From the NCBI GenBank assembly GCA_947493195.1, contig CANLQG010000001.1, forward strand, positions 372,001 through 436,000: a stretch of DNA of 64,000 bases. Direction: 5' to 3'. The position numbers and the translations under genes are program-made. Each line of letters begins with the position of its first letter. Position 1 is the first letter of the stretch. Origin of the DNA: an uncultured Sphingomonadaceae bacterium (GTDB lineage Bacteria; Pseudomonadota; Alphaproteobacteria; Sphingomonadales; Sphingomonadaceae). The notes beneath the pieces were generated by a model. The model did not search any database and was not told where the DNA came from. It saw only the letters and a program-made list of their open reading frames with translations. This document shows positions 57,477 through 64,000 of the stretch, in pieces.

Positions 57477-59632
57477 CAGAACGCCTGACCCAGCGCGACA
57501 TAGACGGCAATCCAGCTATCGTTGGGGCCAGGGTTGAGCGGGAATGCGACATCGAGGCGCAGCGGGCCGAAACCGGTATCGTAGCGAACGCCCACGCCCG
57601 CGCCGTACTTGATGGTATTGAAATCGGGTGTGGGGTCAAGCCCGACCGAGCCGGCATCGATGAACGGCACGACACTGATCGCGCCGTCCATGAACCCTGT
57701 GCCGATGCGCGCCTCGGCGGAGACTTCCACCAGGCTGCGACCGCCCAGCGGATCGCCGGTGTCGTTCAGCGGGCCGATCTGGCGATAGCCATAGCCGCGC
57801 ACCGATCCGCCGCCCCCGGCATAGAGCCTGCGAGAGGGCGCGATGGCCTCCAGCGGTGTGCCGGGAATGCTGGCCACTCGCACACGCCCCGCCAGCACGG
57901 TATTCTCTCCCACGCTCTGATAGTAGGAGGCATCGACCTGGCTGCGGACGTAGAAGCTCTGCACGCCTTCGTTGTCGGAAATTTCCGGCGAGACGCGGCC
58001 CGACAGGCGCCAGCCCTCTGTCGGGTCGAGCAGGTCGTCAGAACTGTCGAGCTGGGCGTAAAGCGGCAGCGCGGCGATGAAATAGGTCTCTCGCGCCAGG
58101 TCGCGGCCATCGGCGGCGCGCTCGCTTTCCTGCGTCGCCACCAGTTCCACACCGACGGACCAGCTAAAGGCCTTCTGGAACAGCAGGGTGCTGACACGCT
58201 CGTAGGTGCCGATCAGCGAGGCGGTGCGGGCGTCATAGGCGTCGTAGTCGATGGTGGAAGCAAAAGCGTCGACTGTCAGGATGCGGTCGCGCCCGCGGAA
58301 GTTGTTCTTGCGGAAGGTAACGCCCGCCAGCTGTTCCTGCGTACCGGCAATGCCGCGCACGCGCAGCATGCCTTCCGGCGGGAACAGGTTGCGGTGTTCC
58401 CAGCTTCCCTCCAGCCGGATGCCTTCCTCCGTACCGAAGCCGATGCTGCCGGCAATCGTGCGAAGCGGGGCCTGCGTCATGTCGGCCTGGATATCGACCA
58501 CGCCCGGTTCGGTGGCGGTCGGTTCCTGCACGACGACCGGCGTCAGCTCGACCGAGCCGAGAAGGCCGGTCGCCAGCATGGCGCGGCGCAGGTCCATCTC
58601 GTCGCTGCGGCGATAGATATCGCCCTGGTCCCAGCGGGCAATCTGGGTGAGATGACGGCTGGAAAGGAAATCCGGGTCGGAACTGATAACTTCGCCAAGG
58701 CGATAGCGGCCGCCCGGTTCGACCGGCATGCTGATGTCGCCCTCGTCACGGTCATGGTCCACCAGCAGCGACGGCGCGTCGATGGTGGCGAAGGGGAAAC
58801 CGCTTTCGCCCAGTGCCCGGTCGAGGTCGAACTGCTCGGCCTCGATCGTATCGAGCGAGATGGGATCGCCGACCTGGATATCGTATGTGCGGCGCAGGGC
58901 ATCGTACTGGTCGCCCGCAGCGCGCAGATTGCCGAGATCGATGGCCCCTACCGTGTAGCGATTTCCGGGAATGATATCGAACCGCGCGGCAGGCGGATCG
59001 ACGTCCGCCTCCACGCTCGTCTGCACATTGCCGACCGAACGCTGCAACTGGGCATCGAAATAGCCGTAAACGCGCAGCAGTTCATTCAACAGCGCCTCAT
59101 CCTCGCGCGCCTGTACGGCGAGCCGCGCGATATTGCCCTCGTCGTCGTATCCCTCGATCGTGGAAAGGGATTCGAACCGCTCCAAGAACTCGTCGCGCTG
59201 CGGGAACAGGGCGGTATCGTTGGGGAAGACCAGCACCAGCTCGTCCGACACGCGTTCCTCGCTGCCGGCAACCGTGCGCGGGATCTGATCTTCAAATTGG
59301 ACGAACTCGATCTCCTGCTCCGCCGGTTCGAGCGGCGCGATCTGTGGAAGGTCGATATCCTCGGGCCAGGGCACCGTGATCATCGGCATTTCGGCCAGCG
59401 GCGCGTCGGCTTCCAGCGGAACCTGAGCATCGACATCGGCCTCGTCCGAAGCGGGTACCCCTTGCGATGCCCATTCCTCGGGATTGTCGACCGCTGCATC
59501 GGGGATCAGGTCCTCCAGGCTGGGCGTGTCCTGCCCTTCCTGCGCAGCGACGGGCTGCACGAAAGGACTGGCCAGCAGCGCCAGTGCGGCAGCCATCGCG
59601 GCGCCGGTCTTTCTGGAATCAGGGGCAATCAT
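57476..59632 (-). CDS. tamA: Outer membrane protein TamA (BamA/Omp85 superfamily)
   Basis: 718 residues from the ATG at 59632. A signal peptide (MIAPDSRKTGAAMAAALALL, cleavage near VAAQ) is followed by an unusually long acidic segment (about 100 residues, EEWASQGVPASDEADVDAQV) before the POTRA-like domains. The C-terminal half is an Omp85 beta barrel, with the superfamily motif VRGYGYRQIG and the C-terminal GPLRLDVAFPLNPGPNDSWI. Longer than the E. coli protein (577) because of the N-terminal part. Immediately upstream of tamB and 10 nt after bpt. Confidence 0.92.
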   Translation of the reverse strand: MIAPDSRKTGAAMAAALALLASPFVQPVAAQEGQDTPSLEDLIPDAAVDNPEEWASQGVPASDEADVDAQVPLEADAPLAEMPMITVPWPEDIDLPQIAPLEPAEQEIEFVQFEDQIPRTVAGSEERVSDELVLVFPNDTALFPQRDEFLERFESLSTIEGYDDEGNIARLAVQAREDEALLNELLRVYGYFDAQLQRSVGNVQTSVEADVDPPAARFDIIPGNRYTVGAIDLGNLRAAGDQYDALRRTYDIQVGDPISLDTIEAEQFDLDRALGESGFPFATIDAPSLLVDHDRDEGDISMPVEPGGRYRLGEVISSDPDFLSSRHLTQIARWDQGDIYRRSDEMDLRRAMLATGLLGSVELTPVVVQEPTATEPGVVDIQADMTQAPLRTIAGSIGFGTEEGIRLEGSWEHRNLFPPEGMLRVRGIAGTQEQLAGVTFRKNNFRGRDRILTVDAFASTIDYDAYDARTASLIGTYERVSTLLFQKAFSWSVGVELVATQESERAADGRDLARETYFIAALPLYAQLDSSDDLLDPTEGWRLSGRVSPEISDNEGVQSFYVRSQVDASYYQSVGENTVLAGRVRVASIPGTPLEAIAPSRRLYAGGGGSVRGYGYRQIGPLNDTGDPLGGRSLVEVSAEARIGTGFMDGAISVVPFIDAGSVGLDPTPDFNTIKYGAGVGVRYDTGFGPLRLDVAFPLNPGPNDSWIAVYVALGQAF

Positions 59633-59642
59633 GCCGAAAAGC

Positions 59643-60494
59643 TCAGGTGAGCTTGTATTCCTCCTGCAGGCCCGGCGTGTTGTCCTTCGACCCTCCATCG
59701 GTCGCAGGAGCGCGCGCGCAAGAACCCTTTGCAACGCCTTCGATAAGCTGGCGCTGTTCATTTTCGGACATGCGTCGCCAGCCGTCGGGGCCAAGGGCCT
59801 CGAGCGGGCGGAAGCGGACCTTGTACTGCATGCGCTCCGACCCCTCGACCCAGTAGCCGAGATAGACGAAGGGCAAGCCGGTTTCGCAGGCCCGCTTGAT
59901 GTGTTCGAGGATGACGTAGTTCCCAAGCCCGCTACGATGCTCCAGTTCAGGGTCGTAGAAGCTGTAGATCATCGACAACCCGTCCGCCTGCCTGTCTGTC
60001 AGGCAAGCCGCGACCAGCCGACCAACGGAGCCGTCTTCAGAAGGTTCCCTGTATTCAATAACAAAGCTGGACACGCTGGTGTGTTCCACCATGTCGGCAT
60101 AGTCCACCTCGTCCATGGCGGCCATGCCGCCACCGGGGTGGCGATGCTCGAGGTAGCGTTGCAACAGCGCGAACTGTTCCTCGGTCGCCCACGGGCGACA
60201 TTCGGCCACGACGAGATCGGCGTTTGCCTTCATCGCCCGCTTCTGCGAACTGGATGGCTTGAACTCGGTCGCTGCCACGCGCACCGAAACGCACGCCTTG
60301 CAGCCCTCACAACTGGGGCGATAGGCCACCGTCTGGCTGCGACGGAAGCCGATGCGGCCCAGCGCATCGTTAAGCTGCTCGGCATGCGGGCCTTTGAGCT
60401 CGGTGAAGACCTTACGCTCCGTCCGCCCCGGCAGGTACGGACACGGCGCAGGGCTGGTCACGAAAAAGCGGGGGAAGCGAACGGGTGCCGTCAC
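59643..60494 (-). CDS. bpt: Aspartate/glutamate leucyltransferase (N-end rule)
   Basis: Adds leucine to N-terminal Asp or Glu, marking proteins for ClpAP. 283 residues from the GTG at 60494, which gives [20 protein letters not shown], the standard family N terminus; an ATG 54 nt upstream gives an unrelated basic extension. Cys in PCPYLPGR and CEGCKAC, and [20 protein letters not shown] near the C terminus, are ATE/Bpt signatures. Symbol bpt is used for the bacterial Asp/Glu leucyl form. Confidence 0.92.
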   Translation of the reverse strand: MTAPVRFPRFFVTSPAPCPYLPGRTERKVFTELKGPHAEQLNDALGRIGFRRSQTVAYRPSCEGCKACVSVRVAATEFKPSSSQKRAMKANADLVVAECRPWATEEQFALLQRYLEHRHPGGGMAAMDEVDYADMVEHTSVSSFVIEYREPSEDGSVGRLVAACLTDRQADGLSMIYSFYDPELEHRSGLGNYVILEHIKRACETGLPFVYLGYWVEGSERMQYKVRFRPLEALGPDGWRRMSENEQRQLIEGVAKGSCARAPATDGGSKDNTPGLQEEYKLT

Positions 60495-60685
60495 GTGGCT
60501 GGGCGATCCTCTTTGCTGGCGTTCAGAATGGAACGCGGTTCGACGCATGCGGTTTCCCCACCTTATGACCGGCGGGAATCGCGTATTGAACCATGTTAAC
60601 CATATAAATCGCCATTCGTAGGATTAATTTCCACAAATAGCGTCGTGCGTGCGGTTAACGACCCGTAACGGGTCATCCTGTCAGG

Positions 60686-61924
60686 TTAGTTCAGTTCCAC
60701 CTGGCTGACCGAATAGCCCTTTTCCGTCAACGCGGCGACCAGCGCATCCAGTTGCTCACGGTCGCGCGCCTCGCACTCGATGTCGGTCACCAGGCCCTTG
60801 GCTGGCAGATTGGTAAAAATGCGCTGGTGATAGATTTCCAGGATATTGACGTTGTGACGCTCGAACTCCCCCATCACCTTGAACAGCGCGCCTGGCCGAT
60901 CCTGCAAGGTGATCTGCAAGCGCGCCAGGCGGCCCGAACGGGCAAGGTCGCGCAGCAGCACGTTCGCCAGCAGGCGGGTGTCGATGTTGCCCCCGCACAG
61001 CACCAAGCCGATCTTCTTGCCCGCGAACCGTTCGCGGTGGGCCAACACCGCGGCGAGCCCGGCCGAGCCCGCACCTTCGACCACGGTCTTCTCGATCTGC
61101 AGCAGCAGCGAGACCGCCTCTTCCAGGTGGCGCTCCTCCACCAGCAGGATTTCGTCCACCACCTGCTGGATCACCTTCTGGGTGAACTTGCCCGGCTCTT
61201 TCACGGCGATACCCTCTGCCAGCGTATCCCCGCCCGAGGGAAGGTCCGTGCCGGCCCACGCGTTGTAGCTGCTGGGGTACAGCCGCGCTTCGGCACCCAC
61301 CACCTCGATCGGTCGGCCTTGCGCCTTGGCGACGGTGCCCATGCCGCTTATCAGGCCGCCGCCGCCGATAGGAACGACGATGGTTTCGATTTCCGGCGCA
61401 TCCTCGAACATTTCCAGCGCCACGGTGCCCTGCCCGGCAGCGACGTGCGGATCGTCGAACGGATGTACGAACGTGAGGCCCATTTCCTTTTCCAGCTTGC
61501 GCGCATGGGCATAGGCATCGTCGAAAGTCTCGCCTTCCAGCACCACGTTGCCGCCCACGCTCTCGGTCTGCATGATCTTCACGGTCGGCGTGGTGCGCGG
61601 CATCACGATGGTGACGGGCACGTCCAGCCGCGTACCATGATAGGAAAGACCCTGCGAATGGTTGCCCGCCGAAGCGGCAATGACACCGCGGCGGCGCTGT
61701 TCGTCGCTCAGCAGCAGCAGGGCGTTCAGCGCTCCGCGCTCCTTGTAGGCGGCGGTGAACTGGTGGTTCTCGAACTTCAGCCAGATTTCCGCGCCCATGA
61801 TTTTCGACAAGGTCTGCGAATGCATGGTCGGCGTGCGCACCACGGCGCCCTTGATACGCTCGGCGGCGGCACGCACGTCTTCCAGCGTCAGGCTGGTGGC
61901 TAGGCTCTGGTCTGTTCCCGTCAT
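60686..61924 (-). CDS. Threonine ammonia-lyase with ACT domain
   Basis: PLP enzyme deaminating threonine to 2-oxobutanoate, feeding isoleucine synthesis. 412 residues. The PLP lysine is K61 in FTAAYKERGALN, SAGNHSQGLSYHG and PIGGGGLISGMG are the substrate and phosphate loops, and an ACT-type domain (about residues 330-412, LQITLQDRPGALFKVMGEFE) provides allosteric control. The single ACT resembles the TdcB/IlvA short type. Start at 61924; the frame is open 26 codons upstream but adds an arginine-rich N terminus. Confidence 0.9.
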   Translation of the reverse strand: MTGTDQSLATSLTLEDVRAAAERIKGAVVRTPTMHSQTLSKIMGAEIWLKFENHQFTAAYKERGALNALLLLSDEQRRRGVIAASAGNHSQGLSYHGTRLDVPVTIVMPRTTPTVKIMQTESVGGNVVLEGETFDDAYAHARKLEKEMGLTFVHPFDDPHVAAGQGTVALEMFEDAPEIETIVVPIGGGGLISGMGTVAKAQGRPIEVVGAEARLYPSSYNAWAGTDLPSGGDTLAEGIAVKEPGKFTQKVIQQVVDEILLVEERHLEEAVSLLLQIEKTVVEGAGSAGLAAVLAHRERFAGKKIGLVLCGGNIDTRLLANVLLRDLARSGRLARLQITLQDRPGALFKVMGEFERHNVNILEIYHQRIFTNLPAKGLVTDIECEARDREQLDALVAALTEKGYSVSQVELN

Positions 61925-62039
61925 GGCACGAGCGCCTAGCCCAAGGGCGCGCGCGTGGAAATAGGGCGTTGCCCTTTCGCGGACAAAGATTGCCCGCGGC
62001 AATTGCTATCCGCGCCCAGATTGGGCATCGCTGCGCGCC

Positions 62040-62942
62040 ATGGACACAAACCAATTGAAAGTCGCCTTCCTCGGCCTTGGCGTGATGGGCGGGCCGATGG
62101 CTGGCCATCTCGCCCGTGATGGTCACAAGGTCATCGCCTACAACCGCACCGCTGCAAAAAGCGCACGCTGGCATGAACGCATGCGCGAGGAGAACCTGGA
62201 TGTCGCCACCGCCGCAACGCCGGTGGAGGCCGTGACAGAATGCGACGTGGTTCTCGCCTGCCTCGGCAACGATGCCGATGTGCGCAGCGTGTTGCTGGGG
62301 GACGGGGGCGTTCTGGCGGCGATGAAACGCGGCGCGACCTTCGTCGATCACACCACCGTTTCCCCCGCCCTTGCGCGCGACTTGGCCGAGGCCGCTTCGA
62401 GCCACGGCGTCCTGTGTGTGGACGCTCCGGTATCGGGCGGACAGGCGGGCGCGGAAAACGGCAAGCTGGCGATCATGTGCGGCGGCTCCGAAGAAGCGAT
62501 AGCTGCGGCGACCCCGGTGATGGAGGCCTACGCAGCGCGCATCGTCCATGTCGGCGATGCCGGTGCGGGGCAGGCCTGCAAGGCGGTGAACCAGGTCTGC
62601 ATCGCGGGCGTTCTGGCGGGCCTTTCGGAAGGCGTGCGGCTGGCCCAGGCGAGCGGCGTCGATACCGACAGGGTGCTCGAAGCCATCAGCGGCGGCGCGG
62701 CGCAAAGCTGGCAGATGGAAAACCGCTGGCCGACCATGGTGAAAGGCGAATTCGATTTCGGGTTCGCAATCGACTGGATGCGCAAGGATCTGGCCATCGC
62801 CATGACGCAAGGCAGGGAAGTAGGCATCTCGCTGCCCGTCACCGCGTTGGTCGATCAGTTCTATGCCCAGGTGCAGGCGAACGGCGGCGCGCGGCAGGAC
62901 ACCAGCGCCCTGATCCGCCACCTGCCGGAGGGGGCGGAATGA
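62040..62942 (+). CDS. Beta-hydroxyacid dehydrogenase (3-hydroxyisobutyrate dehydrogenase family)
   Basis: 300 residues. The N-terminal Rossmann motif is VAFLGLGVMGGPMAGHL, DAPVSGGQAGAENGKLAIMC is the substrate-binding stretch, and GAGQACKAVNQVC carries the catalytic lysine. AQSWQMENRWPTMVKGEFDF is family-like. The exact substrate (3-hydroxyisobutyrate, tartronate semialdehyde or another) is not readable. Divergent from threonine ammonia-lyase, and its stop overlaps the next gene as ATGA. Confidence 0.9.
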   Translation: MDTNQLKVAFLGLGVMGGPMAGHLARDGHKVIAYNRTAAKSARWHERMREENLDVATAATPVEAVTECDVVLACLGNDADVRSVLLGDGGVLAAMKRGATFVDHTTVSPALARDLAEAASSHGVLCVDAPVSGGQAGAENGKLAIMCGGSEEAIAAATPVMEAYAARIVHVGDAGAGQACKAVNQVCIAGVLAGLSEGVRLAQASGVDTDRVLEAISGGAAQSWQMENRWPTMVKGEFDFGFAIDWMRKDLAIAMTQGREVGISLPVTALVDQFYAQVQANGGARQDTSALIRHLPEGAE

Positions 62943-64000
62943 ACCTGCGCCCGACAATCCTACGCGGCAGCGCAATCGTGGCCGCGCTGTTGGCAGCCAG
63001 CCCCGCCCTCGCCGATACCCACATCGACAATATCGAAGGCATCTCGGTCAACCGCGACGGTTCGATAGACCGCTTCGCGGGCATGGTGGTGGACGAAGAT
63101 GGCCGCATCTCCGAACTGCTGGACTTCGGTGATCGCCCCACCCGCGACATCGAATATCGCGTCGATGGCGAAGGACGGGTCGTGGTGCCCGGCTTCGTGG
63201 ACGGGCATCTTCACCTGATGGGACTGGGGCTCGGCACGCTGGTGCTGGACCTGTCGCAGACCGACTCGCTGGACGAGGCGCTCTCGCGCATCGCCGCCTA
63301 TGCTGCCGCCTACCCGGACCGGCCATGGATCATCGGGCGCGGCTGGAACCAGGAGCGCTGGGGTCTTGGCCGCTTTCCCACCGCCGCGGAACTGGATGCG
63401 GTCGTCCCTGACCGTCCCGTTTGGCTGGAACGGGTGGACGGGCACGCCGGCTGGGCGAATACGAAAGCGCTCGAGGCTGGTGGCGTGACCGCCGCCACCG
63501 CCAACCCATCTGGCGGCCGGATCGAACGTGCCGCCGGAAGCAGCGCCCCTTCGGGCGTGCTGGTGGATGCGGCCATGCCGCTGGTGAATGACGCCGTCCC
63601 CCCGCCCCTGCCCGAAGATCGTGACCTTGCCCTGCACAATGCGCAGAACATCCTGCTGCGCCATGGGATCACTGCGGTTGCCGACATGGGCACCACGGTC
63701 GAGGACTGGATGACCTTCCGCCGCGCAGGTGACGCCGGACGGTTGCAGGTGCGCGTAATGTCCTATGCCGACACCGTGGATTCGATGCTGCTAATCGGCG
63801 GTCCCGGCCCTACGCAGTGGCTTTACGAGGATCGCCTGCGCCTCAACGGAGTGAAACTCTATCTCGACGGGGCACTGGGTTCGCGCGGGGCGCTGCTCAA
63901 CGCCGACTACGAGGACGATCACGGCAATCGCGGCTTGCCGCTGCTTTCGGGCACGCAGCTGCGCAACCTGATGAGCCGCGCCGCGCTTGACCGGTTCCAG
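62939..64000 (+). CDS. Exported amidohydrolase, YtcJ-like (N-terminal 354 residues, partial)
   Basis: Runs off the window end. A signal peptide (LRPTILRGSAIVAALLAASP, cleavage near ALADTH) leads into an amidohydrolase_3 domain. VVPGFVDGHLHLMGLGLG carries the two metal histidines, DLSQTDSLDEAL and GRGWNQERWG are YtcJ-family stretches, and LYLDGALGSRGALL fits the next conserved part. A periplasmic metal hydrolase of unknown substrate. The ATG overlaps the preceding stop as ATGA, so the two genes are translated together. Confidence 0.88.
   Translation, partial: MNLRPTILRGSAIVAALLAASPALADTHIDNIEGISVNRDGSIDRFAGMVVDEDGRISELLDFGDRPTRDIEYRVDGEGRVVVPGFVDGHLHLMGLGLGTLVLDLSQTDSLDEALSRIAAYAAAYPDRPWIIGRGWNQERWGLGRFPTAAELDAVVPDRPVWLERVDGHAGWANTKALEAGGVTAATANPSGGRIERAAGSSAPSGVLVDAAMPLVNDAVPPPLPEDRDLALHNAQNILLRHGITAVADMGTTVEDWMTFRRAGDAGRLQVRVMSYADTVDSMLLIGGPGPTQWLYEDRLRLNGVKLYLDGALGSRGALLNADYEDDHGNRGLPLLSGTQLRNLMSRAALDRFQ

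Noticed and set aside
57326-59650. 774-codon open plus-strand frame
   Set aside because: Antisense to tamA, composition rich in Arg/Gly/His, no domain.
60658-60673. GACCC/GGGTC inverted repeat after the threonine ammonia-lyase gene
   Set aside because: A 5-bp stem without a U-run is too weak to call a terminator.
60756-62975. 739-codon open minus-strand frame
   Set aside because: Overlaps the true threonine ammonia-lyase in another frame and is antisense to the beta-hydroxyacid dehydrogenase; both real genes have clear active-site motifs.

Overview
The window reads as a GC-rich alphaproteobacterial chromosome, most likely from the order Sphingomonadales (an Erythrobacteraceae-like genome). 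The grounds are a complete alphaproteobacterial division and cell wall (dcw) cluster, an FtsZ with a long acidic linker, a TamA/TamB pair, an iron-sulfur APS reductase operon, and protein styles typical of that group. This placement is inference from gene content; no 16S rRNA is present. Apart from a GH24 lysozyme that may be a domesticated phage endolysin, nothing looks mobile: no insertion sequence, integrase, CRISPR array or rRNA operon was seen.

Layout. 1-2641 (+): the end of a sulfur assimilation operon (sulfite reductase, DUF934, cysH). 2649-13201 (mostly -): a JmjC-type cupin oxygenase, a Tat-signal protein made of TDSDP repeats, an epimerase, proB, obgE, tRNA-Ala(CGC), a polyproline lipoprotein, a Bax-inhibitor-1 protein, proC, a YbjN protein and a TPR/SPOR protein. 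13281-32167 (-): the entire dcw cluster (mraZ, rsmH, ftsL, ftsI, murE, murF, mraY, murD, ftsW, murG, murC, murB, ddl, ftsQ, ftsA, ftsZ), packed with 1-14 nt overlaps at almost every junction. It is preceded by four GGGA boxes at an exact 10-bp period that look like MraZ binding boxes. 32368-34991 (-): two envelope-type unknowns, cysteine synthase and an adrenodoxin-type ferredoxin.

35063-41466 (mainly +): an AlkA-like glycosylase, then a 472-bp non-coding stretch with a 12-bp perfect inverted repeat and a minus-strand terminator, an S9 peptidase, two tandem paralogous SDRs behind a palindromic operator, a pterin dehydratase, and ccmA-ccmB. 41463-46770: a CPA1 antiporter, a small cytochrome c lipoprotein, methionine aminopeptidase, a DUF3298-type lipoprotein, an M17 aminopeptidase and a small SH3 protein. 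46774-49826 (+): argC, then glnB-glnA closed by a terminator. 49847-53238: an XRE regulator/membrane protein pair with three regularly spaced operator palindromes, divergent from a GH24 lysozyme; then a secreted Asn-Gly-rich protein and a fasciclin lipoprotein. 53253-61924 (-): tamB, tamA, the N-end-rule transferase bpt and threonine ammonia-lyase. 62040-64000 (+): a beta-hydroxyacid dehydrogenase and the first part of an exported amidohydrolase that runs off the window.

Functionally the window is dominated by envelope construction: peptidoglycan precursor synthesis (mur genes, mraY, ddl), septal synthesis and the Z ring (ftsI, ftsW, ftsQ, ftsA, ftsZ, plus the adjacent SPOR protein), outer membrane assembly (tamAB) and a lysozyme-like hydrolase. 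The rest is core amino-acid and nitrogen metabolism. The least explained parts are the structured intergenic region at 35681-36152, the TDSDP repeat protein, and the XRE/6-TM/triple-operator module.
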